NCBI GenBank assembly: GCA_911728435.2
Contig: OU452201.1
Span: 27,776,001 to 27,840,000 of the forward strand
Reading direction: 5' to 3'
Length of the DNA stretch: 64,000 nt
DNA from: Apoderus coryli
Taxonomy: Eukaryota; Arthropoda; Insecta; Coleoptera; Attelabidae
In this document: positions 54,890 to 64,000 of the stretch, piece after piece
Layout: the number at the start of each line of letters is the position of its first letter
Numbering within the stretch: position 1 is the stretch's first letter
The notes under the pieces: model-generated
Database searches by the model: none
What the model was told of the DNA's origin: nothing
What the model saw: only the letters and a program-made list of their open reading frames with translations
Program-made: the position numbers and the translations under genes

Positions 54890-55800
54890 ACTGAACCTAG
54901 CTTGTTTGACTGATTATTTAATCTGAAGTTTATGGAGCGCTGATAATATTGAAATCAAAACCCACATCGGGTCCTGATGGTATACCATATTTCTTGATTA
55001 AGGATCGTTTTGCAGTGTTAGCTAGGCCATTGTGTGATATTTTCAATCTCGCCCTGCAATCCTGCGTTTTCCCGTCAATTTGGAAATCAGAGTGACTCCG
55101 TAGTTTATAAAAAGGTGATAAACATGATGTGGCGAATTATCGCCCTATATCATTTCAATAGTGTTCTGCGAAGGATTCTGAATTTGTATTCCATGATATT
55201 TTAATGATTAATAATAATAATAATCCTTATTAGCAATTAATAAAAGTAAAAAAAATACATTCGGTAATACATACTTAAGAAAACAAAAAATTGCTAAAAG
55301 GCGCATGTTCTACATGAACCTTCTCGTGAAGCGAAAAATTTCATCTGTTCAACATGGCTTTTTCCAGGCCGCTCTACTGCAACTAATTTAGTAGAATTAA
55401 CGCAGTTTTTGTCTGAGCAATTTGATAGTGGAAGTCAGGTAAATGTTATCTGTACACTGATTGCTCTAAGACCTTTGACAGGCTTGATCCTGGTATCTTA
55501 TTAACTAAGTTATCTCATTTCGGTGTATCAAATAATTTGCTTATATTCTTGCTGTCCTATTTACGTGGATGTTGTTAGTATGTCGAGAACAAAGGAGTCA
55601 GGTCTATGAATATTGTGGCGACTCCGGGGGTGCCCTAGGCCTCCGTGCTGGGACCATTGTCCCTTTTATTTTATTGATGCTATTTCTAGTGATATAACCA
55701 ACAGCTCACTCTTATAAGCTGATGCATACTCGCTTAAACAACATACTGACTTACAATGCTCTGCTGCCAGAATGTCTTTGAAATTATCTCTATCCTACAC
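54890..55800 (+). pseudogene. LINE reverse transcriptase relic with insertion
   Basis: RT fingers: LKSKPTSGPDGIPYFLIKDR, CDIFNLALQSCVFPSIWKSE and KGDKHDVANYRPIS. After an inserted segment at about 55205-55320 come ICSTWLFPGRSTATNLVELT and FLSEQFDSGSQVNVI (palm approach). Fragments of the GxPxG (TPGVP-like) and ADA.SL (active-site) regions follow near 55620 and 55720. The insert begins with (TAA)n and looks like a minus-strand retroelement tail. Many stops. Confidence 0.78.
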
Positions 55801-56269
55801 GTCGTCCTTATTATTTCTGCAACAGCGTAATTAATCCGAAATCTATTTACACCCGAAACACATGCAGATGCATATTTAAACATAAACTCAATTTCCCCAA
55901 TTTTATTTTATTTTACCTTTGCTAAAATAATTTCATTGTTGAAAAAATTCCATATTATTTTTGTTTCATTACATTGAATTCATGCAAATCTGACAACAAT
56001 CAAGAAAAGATGAGAAATTCGGTGATGCCACACTTTATTTGAAGATTTTCACCATAAACATACTCCAGCACATTTTCGTCAATAAATCCACACAGTACAC
56101 AATTGATTTGCACATGGAACATTATTAGATACTTGATTTTCCAACAAATTTAATTTACCCAACTCCCACAATAATATAACAAATATTAAAACATTATTTT
56201 ATTTAAAAAAACTACTAATTTATACTTATTTTTATTTTACTACTATTCACATTAACTAAATCTGGCAGA
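55801..56269. other. AT-rich spacer
   Basis: No feature supported. Confidence 0.4.
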
Positions 56270-56600
56270 ATTGTTTTTAAATGACACAAGTTGACACATG
56301 TTGCCACATTTGGCATTCGAATATTGATTTTTTACCGTCCTCACCAGACGGGCTACGATTTCAATAATAATAAAAAAAGTCCCCAATAAGTGCAGGCGGG
56401 CTACAATTTCAATAATAATAAAAAAGTTCAATGAACTGGGTCATAGAGATGCAAGAAATGGGTCAATATATTCTTTCTTTCATTATTAGAGATGCAAGAA
56501 ATGCATGATATATTCCATTCGATCTCAATTTCTTTTTAAGGTTGAACTATTGTCTCGAGGATTGCAACTGAGTCTATTGGCCGCTTGATATTATTATAAA
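56270..56600. repeat. Partial copies of repeats from 60.3-61.0 kb
   Basis: GACACAAGTTGACACAT...CATTCGA matches 60371. GAACTATTGTCTCGAGGATTGCAACTGAGTC matches 60910 and 62049. Between them GGGCTAC(G/A)ATTTCAATAATAATAA is duplicated at 56351 and 56398. Confidence 0.6.
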
Positions 56601-56934
56601 ACACAAATTGAGTGATATGATTGCTTGAATTGCCATACGCCAAACATATTTCTGAACACTAATGTTCCTTCTTCAGTCGCTTTACAATATATTGTTGTAT
56701 ACAAACGATATAGGGAGCGAAGAATTCAGTTTCCTCAGTGGTAGGTGGTAGGCTTCGAAAAATTTTATTTCTTTAATATGGATTGATGATGCCAGCGCAG
56801 TGGCAATTGTATTGGATGATACCAGCCGCCATTATGCATATTTGAAGATATGCTGACGGTTGTTGGATGTACCTATAAATATTTTAGAAACAATTTAACT
56901 GAAATTTTAAACCAGGTATAATTAGCTGACAGAT

Positions 56935-57060
56935 ATTCGCTGGAACGTCTAGACACGAACAATACAACACTTATAGAAGATTATTTGAATAATGCATTTC
57001 CTGGCCAATGGATAGCAACTGATGGTTCGGTAAAGTTTTTCGTTCGAGAAAATGGAGGGT
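56935..57060 (+). pseudogene. Tc1/mariner transposase fragment
   Basis: The frame reads LIEDYLNNAFPGQWIATDGS then VKFFVRENGGYF. This parallels VRQFLDDRFPGRWIGRRGPI in the intact transposase, the segment between the second and third catalytic aspartates. About 40 residues; no catalytic residue retained. Confidence 0.6.
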
Positions 57061-57421
57061 ATTTCGAGTATTTATTTCAGTTATTTGCATTTAGTTTTGT
57101 ACAGTTGCATTGTTCGAAGATCTATAGTTTATTGCTGTGTTCCAACCACAATTTTTGATTAAATAGTGATGGAATACTCTCCTCATTTAACGCTGTAGCA
57201 AATTCTGTAAGAAATCGATTCATGGTATTATTATGTTAAATTGGGTAAAAGATAATAATTAAGAACCCAATCAAAATAACCTAAAATATACTGGGGTTTA
57301 CATCAGAACTTGCCATAGTTGTTAATTTTTTGCTGTAGATTGTTTACATACTTTTGATACATCAGGCAATCCAAGCTCTTAGCGCCGTAATCAACTGGAA
57401 TTTGTTTCTTTGACTTTTAAT
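57061..57421. other. Spacer
   Basis: No feature supported. Confidence 0.4.
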
Positions 57422-57530
57422 TTCCCGCACAGGGAAAATATTGTGACAAAGCTAAAAAAAATTGAGATAAAGATGGATATAATCATTTTAAAGTTCCTTG
57501 AGAAGATTAAGACCATTTCCATATGGATAA
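57422..57530 (-). repeat. SINE copy, 3' half
   Basis: CCCGCACAGGGAAAATATTGTG ... GATTAAGACCATTTCCATATGG (ends at 57422 and 57528) aligns with 24293-24400. The tRNA-like head is missing. Confidence 0.7.
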
Positions 57531-58606
57531 AGTACCTAGTTAGTTTGTTACGTTAGTTTATTGGAAATAATGAAAATAATACAATTACAATAATAATAAT
57601 TATTATTAAAATTCTGTTTCGTTTCGCAGGTCATATATTTTTGATTATATTATATCTTGTATAATATAAAATCAGTCATATCAAATCCTAGAAGAGCCCA
57701 CTACATTAGTGCCTAATTACATATGTTACAAAGAAACAATGTGCTTGACCTAACGTGATGTTACCATACCGAATTTTAGTAGATTCCACTCTACTGGTGT
57801 CTATAACGTGATGTTATATTTTATCATGTCATGTTATAATACGTAGTAATATCTCAATTTTTTGGTACATTAGCCAGTCTTATTATCTCTCCATTATTTT
57901 CTTTTCATATAGCGTTTCTTTTATGTTTGTGCGTGGTATATACGCATGTACCTAACACACAAATATTTTATCTCAAATCTCAAGAAAATTACTGCGGTAA
58001 AAAGGGAAAAGAAAAAAACATTAAAAGTTACGCCAAAACTTAACCATGTAAGTATTGTGATTTATTATTGGCAACTAAGTAGACCTCAATTTTTGCTATA
58101 ATTAATTTTACCTGCTTTCCTGAAATATGAAATAAAAAAATCTTTGCTAATGGCATGCCAGAATTTTTCGTTATTTTCATTGTTTGTATTATTCATTTAT
58201 TATATCAGTCGGGTTCTACGCTCAAATGTAATGTTTTGTTTTAGGATCTAGAAGATCGTAAAAAAAATCCACCCTCAACACTTTCCCGAAGGTTGAACTA
58301 TGGATATTGCCTTAATAATTATTTATAATGAAGTTCATTGGATGTTGTACATTACAATCTAAAATATGATATCACCAGGGTAGCGAAATATTTTCGTGTA
58401 AGTTAAAATCAAAATATACTATTATAATTTTAATTGAATACTAGTTAATAATAACAGCATCCTAAACTAACCCAACTACCTAAGATACACAGATTAAAAA
58501 ACACCTTTACACAAAAATTAATATAATTAAAAATTTGATGGACAGATAAACTGAAAGCTATATATTCGAAAGAAGTAGTCCATACTGAAGTGGAGTAGAA
58601 TAGTTA
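57531..58606. other. AT-rich spacer
   Basis: No gene recognised. Confidence 0.4.
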
Positions 58607-58670
58607 AATATTCTTGAAATAAAAGTCGACCTCCACACAATAAATTTAATAAAAATCCTCAACAAATGTT

Positions 58671-58711
58671 ACCATACATGTTTCACAGCTCCGGGCTGCA
58701 TCATCAGTGGT
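58671..58711 (-). ncRNA. Hammerhead-like motif, left foldback arm
   Basis: Mirror image of 58982-59022. Same boxes and pairings. Confidence 0.6.
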
Positions 58712-58981
58712 TATAAGAGAAAATTGACGAAAAGCTCTGTTATTTAACTTAATTAGTACATATTATTTTGGGAATTTTATTTATTAACTCTAGAAATAAG
58801 AATGTATATATTATTTTCAATTGCACTAAACTAAACTTACATAAGTTTAAAGTTGAAATCATTTTAGTGCAATTGAAAATAATATATACATTCTTATTTC
58901 TAGAGTTAATAAATAAAATTCCCAAAATAATATGTACTAATTAAGTTAAATAACATAGCTTTTCGTCAATTTTCTCTTATA

Positions 58982-59022
58982 ACCACTGATGATGCAGCCC
59001 GGAGCTGTGAAACATGTATGGT
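58982..59022 (+). ncRNA. Hammerhead-like motif, right foldback arm
   Basis: ACCA (58982-58985) pairs with TGGT (59019-59022). CTGATGA (58986-58992), an extra T, stem II GCAGC/GCTGT, GAAAC (59009-59013), palindrome ACATGT and triplet GTA (59016-59018) follow in hammerhead order. The extra T leaves activity uncertain. Confidence 0.6.
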
Positions 59023-59379
59023 AACATTTGTTGAGGATTTTTATTAAATTTATTGTGTGGAGGTCGACTTTTATTTCAAGAATATTGAAAGCTATATAAG
59101 CTACTCAGCGCTTCAGTTGCAACATAAAAAAATAGAGAAGTTATGAAAACCTTAAAAAACCAATGACTTACTAAGGTATTTACTCCATCACAAAATAATA
59201 TTAGGACAATTCAAAAGGCGTGTATAAACGACCAACAAGAAAGCAAATGAATCCAGCAACCTACCATAACATGTAAAGAACTCTCCGAAAATCTGACAAG
59301 AATTATGCTAAAACGCGAATCTTGAACTATTATGCAGAAGAATGAAAAAATCATGTCAAAATTTTATTCTAGATTAAGA

Positions 59380-59660
59380 TCCAATCCGGGTAGCCTAGAC
59401 GGGATCATACACTGAGGACCTTCGAAGTGCAGCTCTGTGGAGCGCGGCTACAAGTTGGATGGGTAACCGTTCTAGGGGGTTTATTAAAAACGGACCTGAC
59501 GGTGGCCCATCTAGGTTATACAATGAATGTTGCATAGTATGGTCCTGAAATGACACAATAAGCCTTTCAAGGCTGAAGTACGCCATTCGAACACGCCGGG
59601 GGCTTAAGTGCGTACCGAGGTGTGCGAGTGGAGGACCAGAAGGATGAAAAAAAAAAATGA
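59380..59660 (+). other. GC-rich segment ending in poly(A), probable retroelement 3' end
   Basis: Base composition changes sharply from the AT-rich flanks. The segment ends GGATG followed by an 11-A run (59647-59657), as for a plus-strand retroelement 3' UTR. It is open in plus (DLRSAALWSAATSWMGNRSR) and minus frames, but no family is recognised. Confidence 0.4.
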
Positions 59661-59669
59661 TCCAGTCTA

Positions 59670-60479
59670 CCTACGGAGTTAAAATCAAATAAAGTACACC
59701 ACACAGTAACTGTCACTCATTTGGTGAGAATACCAGATATTTGAAATGGAAAATAACAGAAACCAAAAAGGCTGTAGGGTAACCAATTTAATGCACTGCC
59801 TGATCATGTTGCATTCTTTTAACTTTGATAATGTTGTGATCATCGCAGGTCAACAGAATAATTAAAAAGAAAAGAACGTTTAGGTCAATGATTAATATTC
59901 AGAAACACAATAACAGCATGTTAAAAGAAAATAATTTAAACGGTTTTTACTATGGTTTAATTTCAAAAACATTGGCCTTAAAATCTAAATTGTAAAAAAG
60001 AGGTATGTCGAATTGATCAGAAATTTGTACAAATTATTGCAGAAAAAACATAAAATGTAATAGCTGTTATTCACTTTAATCCCCTACAAAAAAGGGTTCA
60101 ATTGTGGGTAGTTTCTCAAAATCTAAACAAGTGTAAAATATGCCATGTGTTTTTACATATATTTAAATATTCAGCGCATTACAACGTTTACTTTTGTTGG
60201 GTATCCTTTAACGAGCAACATTTTTAAAATAGTTCGCTAATCGTCAATTTTTTTTTTCATGAAAGTAAAGTCATTAGAAAATAGAAAAGGTGTGTGTGGT
60301 TTGCTGATACTAACTTGCGAGGTCCAACATATAGGTATATGATCTGCTGCCAGACTATCCTATATTTAAATGAGACAAGTTGACACATTTAGCATTCGAT
60401 TATTCTATTTTATCGTCGTAACCATTTAGGTTCTGGGCATCTGCATTTAACGACAATTTAAAAAAAAACCTTTTATACT
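59670..60479. other. AT-rich spacer
   Basis: Holds only the short match to 56280 at 60365-60420. Confidence 0.4.
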
Positions 60480-60595
60480 CGTTGTTTTACCCATATGTTA
60501 CCGTTAAGTCCTCGTAATCCTAAGGTTGCGAGTTCAAACCTGGGCAATAATGGAACTTTATTATTATTGAAATTGTGGCCTGTCTGATCTGCACA
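60480..60595 (+). repeat. tRNA-related SINE fragment
   Basis: A tRNA-like 3' half with box-B-like GAGTTCAAACC (60528-60538), then GGCAATAATGG and (TTA)n. TTATTATTGAAATTGTGGCC is the inverse of the duplicated piece at 56351-56425. Confidence 0.5.
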
Positions 60596-60790
60596 TATTG
60601 TTACCTGACATGTTTATTAAATTCTATCTACCAGATATTTAATTAATTATTCACTGTCATGATACGAATTTACTGTTATCGTATATTATTAAACATTTTG
60701 ATATATGTGAAATAGCCGAACAATTTTGCGAAACGTATAAAAAAAATTATAAAATATTAGTATATAACGTCACGAATATTATTATAAAGA

Positions 60791-61937
60791 AAACTGTCCA
60801 TCAAACGGATACATTTAATTTGACGCGGATGCTCAAAATGGTAACTTTCTTTTATTAATAGATGTGCAAGAAATGTATCGATATATTGATGAATTAATGA
60901 TTTTAAGGTTTAACTATTGCCTCGAGGACTGCAACTGAGTGTATTGGCCGCTTGAGGAACATAATATAATATCTGGTTCATGAATGACATTTTTAATTAT
61001 TTTAAACTTTTTCTGTCTGTGTATTATTAAATAGTTAAACGATCTTTGTTTTACACATTTAATATAGGCGCTTATAATAATCTTTATTATCTATATCGGA
61101 ATATGAAAATGTATTGTTTTATAGGACATGTTTTCAATATTGCTTTTTACACTTTCTAAGGATCTTGTTTGGATTTCCTCCTATTTATTTTTAGTGCAGG
61201 AGGGCTAGAAATCCATATCTATTGTAGTTGAACATACAACCTAGTGTATGTAATACACGAGATATGTAATACATTTTATATAGTGGTGTTTTGCTGACGG
61301 ACTCAATGAGAAATACTATACTATATTTATTCTGTTTAAACCATATTATTATATTATTCAAAACAATCTAATATTGTATATATTATGTGTTATTAATACC
61401 GAAAAATTCATATTTAACCTGTTTTGTACTCAATTTAAAAAATTTTGGTTACTGGTTGATGTGTAGTGGCTGTCCTAATAATAGAATATATCATTGAGGT
61501 TTTGCATCGTTTGCGGTCTAATATTTAATATTTGGTTTTTCAATTTTATAAGGCTATATTGGCAGCAAACTGAATGCTGCTCCAACGTACAGGGTGATTC
61601 TCGCCATACGACACGGAATAGTGTGGCAAAACTATTTAATTTCCTAAAAGTTTTATTCATGGGTTCGATAAAAATGCTTTATAGCTACATTTTAAACATA
61701 TTTTGAATCTAGACAGGGTGTCCCAAATATATGTAGATGAATATATTTTTAGATTCCTAGTTCAAAATAAACCTAACTTTCATTAAAGTACATCTCATGT
61801 AAACCTGATATTTTCCAAATATTTTAATTTTTATAAAAATATAGACATAATTTGAATAAAAAAATTCACACGTATTGGTTTGTTCTTTTTAAGCCAGTCT
61901 AGGCTCATAAATATACCCACACATCGCTTGGTACGCC
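60791..61937. repeat. 1.15-kb tandem duplication, copy 1
   Basis: Begins AAACTGTCCATCAAACGG and ends CGCTTGGTACGCC. Directly followed by copy 2, with an AAA overlap at the junction. No coding content recognised. Contains ACAGGGTGATTC (61589) and ACAGGGTGTCCC (61714), two mariner-like words. Confidence 0.93.
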
Positions 61938-63124
61938 AAAACTGTCCATCAAACGGTTACATTTAATTTGGGCGGATGCTCAAAATGGCAACTTTCTTTT
62001 ATTAATAGATGTCCAATCGATATATTGATGAATCAATGATTTTATGGTTTAACTATTGCCTCGAGGACTGCAACTGAGTCTATTAGCCGCTTAAGGAACA
62101 TAATATAATACCTGGTTCATGAGTGACATTTTCAATTATTTTAAGCTTTTTCTGTCTGTATATTATTAAATAGTTATACAATCATTGTTTTACACATTTA
62201 ATATAGGAGCTGATAATAATCATTATTATCTATATCGTGATATGAAAATGTGTTGATTTATAGGACATGTTTTCAATATTGCTTTTTAGACTTTCCAAGG
62301 ATCTTTTTTGGATTTCCTCCTATTTATTTTTAGTGTAGGAGAGCTAGAAATCCATATTTATTGTAGTTGAACATACAACCTAGTGTATGTAATACACGAG
62401 ATACGTAAGTAATACATTTTATATAGTGGTGTTTTGCTGACGGACTCAATGAGAAATCCTATAATGGATTTTATTCTGTTCAAACCATATTATTATATTA
62501 TTGAAAACAACCTAATATTGTATATTATATTATGTGTTAATAATACCGAAAAATTAATATTTTACATGTTTTGTACTCAATTTAAAAAATTTGGATTACT
62601 TGTTTATGTGTACTGGCCTAGTAATAGAATATATCAGTGAGGTTATGAATCGTTTGCGGTCTAATATTTAATATTTGGTTTTTCAATTTTATAAGGCTAT
62701 TTTGGCAGCAAACTGAATGCTGCTCCAATGTACAGCGTTATTCACGCCATGCGACACGGAATAGTGTGGCTAAACTATTTAATTTCCTAAAAGTTTTATT
62801 CATGGGTTCGATACAAATGATTTATGGCTACATTTTAAAAATATTTTGAATCTATACAGGTTGTCCCAATTATAAGAAATTAATCATAGTTGTGTTTTTG
62901 TAAATGGAATGCCCTGTAGATAAATATATTTTTAGATTCCCCGTGCAAAATAAACCTAACTTTCGTTAAAGTACATCTCACCTAAACCTGATAGTTTTTC
63001 AAATATTTTAATTTTTATAAAAATATATACATAAATTGAATGAAAAAATTCACACCTATTCGTTTGTTCTTTTTAAGCCAGTCTAGGCTCATAAATATAC
63101 CCACTCATCGCTTGGTACGCCAAA
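61938..63124. repeat. 1.15-kb tandem duplication, copy 2
   Basis: Same order as copy 1 with scattered substitutions, plus about 45 bp present near 62875-62925 that copy 1 lacks at 61728. Both mariner-like words are mutated here (ACAGCGTTATTC, ACAGGTTGTCCC). Confidence 0.93.
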
Positions 63125-63148
63125 TATAAAAAAACCGCCAATACTCAA

Positions 63149-64000
63149 TACAGGGTTTAATTCTAAATAACTTGTTTATTTCAAATGGAACACCCAGTAT
63201 GTGAGGTCAAAATTAGATGCACAAAGTAATATCTGTCAAATAATATCATACTTTCCTATGGATAACTTTTGACATTTTCGTGGAAAATGCACATATTCAT
63301 AATATTAGGCGAATTTTTAATTGAAACTGTTAATTTCATGTAGCATTTGATGATGATGAAATTAATTATCTATTAATCACAATTAGGTTTTTGTAGAGAT
63401 ATGTATATTTTTAATTTTGTATGACAGTATCAGGAAGAATTTTTCAAAATTATAATATTTGTCAAGTCAGCCATGAGAATTTGAAAACCATACACTTAAC
63501 CAATAAAATAATAAATAAATACATTTTTAACTTAAATTGAATATCAAGATATACATAAATACTGATAACTTTTATATTAAAAGTTCAAAATGATTAGACT
63601 GTATGCACATTTGAATCATTTTCTTAAATCCTTCAACAACTATAACCTGGTGTGCTTCTAAAGGCTTCGTTTATTTGCTCCTTCATCTCCTCTGTTAAAA
63701 AAGTTTTCATTTTCGATGATTTTGTTCCTACCCATGTACAAATTTCAACACGATTTAAAATCAATATTGGAAAGTTCTTGATGCAGTTGCACTGTGTTTG
63801 TGTGGTATCTTTCGTTAAACTGCCTTAACAGTCTCTCGAAGACTGCCTTTTTGGGACGATTTTGCGCCGGGAACCTTTGAGCGTAAACTCGCGATGCCAG
63901 TAAAGCGCTTTTGGACCATTCTCCCAGAATAAAAATCATGTCTATTCGTTCTCCTTTGGAATAGGTTCACATTTTTGATTAATTGAATTAAATCAAAGAT
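63149..64000 (-). mobile_element. Tc1/mariner relic running off the right edge
   Basis: TACAGGGTTTAATTC at 63149 is a plausible terminus. A transposase relic on the minus strand follows at 63572-63939. The other terminus is outside the window. Confidence 0.6.
63572..63939 (-). pseudogene. DUF4817-type transposase with catalytic core deleted
   Basis: From ATG at 63939 the minus strand encodes MIFILGEWSKSALLASRVYA then QRFPAQNRPKKAVFERLLRQ, the DUF4817 N-terminal helix-turn-helix. It then jumps to VQLHQELSNIDF, which normally lies after the second helix-turn-helix, and to the C-terminus VVEGFKKMIQMCIQSNHFEL in another frame. The DDE core is missing, so this is an internal deletion derivative. 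About 120 of some 350 residues remain. Confidence 0.85.

Larger units (their letters stand above)
58607..59086. repeat. 480-bp near-perfect foldback with ribozyme motifs in both arms
   Basis: Arms 58607-58830 and 58863-59086 (224 bp each) are inverse complements with one mismatch seen (CTCTGTT versus AACATAG). They are separated by a 32-bp spacer that holds a small TAAACTT/AAGTTTA hairpin. Each arm contains one hammerhead-like motif and the GTGTGGAGGTCGAC tail, so the two Penelope-type terminal repeats point head to head. Confidence 0.93.

Noticed and set aside
59395..59586. 63-codon minus ORF in the GC-rich patch
   Set aside because: No recognisable motif, and the plus-strand poly(A) suggests the element runs in the opposite direction.
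1..64000. CRISPR arrays, operons, phage or bacterial defence systems
   Set aside because: The sequence is clearly eukaryotic repeat-rich DNA. No spaced identical direct repeats or prokaryotic gene organisation are present.

Overview
The window looks like AT-rich, repeat-dominated DNA from an arthropod, most likely an insect. The evidence is a dense mix of LINE fragments, Tc1/mariner elements with DUF4817-type transposases, a pogo/Tigger relic, tRNA-derived SINEs, Penelope-like debris, and a THAP exon ending at a canonical splice donor. Beetle or hemipteran origin is possible, but the order cannot be fixed from this sequence. I see no confident host housekeeping gene. Three proteins look intact and all belong to mobile elements. 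Most other coding matches are truncated or frameshifted copies.

Layout: 1.16-5.53 kb is a decayed Tc1/mariner element with an intact 2,091-bp DD41D element (2660-4750) inserted in it. An uncharacterised 105-codon ORF follows at 5.66 kb and a THAP relic at 8.2 kb. About 8.9-13.9 kb is a two-ORF LINE with both frames open, ending in AATAAA and an (ATT)n tail. From 14.5 to 25.8 kb come a ribozyme-like Penelope terminal fragment, a Tigger relic, SINEs, LINE pieces and a mariner remnant. 25.93-28.14 kb is a dead Tc1/mariner element with about 550-bp terminal inverted repeats that include the end of its own transposase gene. 29-48 kb holds LINE relics, a THAP first exon, a Penelope GIY-YIG remnant, two foldback repeats, diverged satellite-like units and a canonical-looking hammerhead ribozyme at 45.85-45.96 kb. 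49.6-53.7 kb is a broken RNase-H-fold-like gene split precisely by a 2,586-bp transposon (49805-52390) with TG target duplication. 54-64 kb holds LINE relics, a 480-bp foldback carrying two mirror-image ribozyme motifs, a 1.15-kb tandem duplication and a mariner element running off the right edge.

How the parts relate: the nesting gives a relative age order (decayed outer elements, younger intact insertions). Ribozyme-like cores of the pattern CTGANGA-stem-GAAAC recur nine times, mostly with the same flanking layout (ACCA before, TGGT after). With the GIY-YIG remnant, this points to a Penelope-like family that has seeded self-cleaving-RNA-like terminal repeats across the region.
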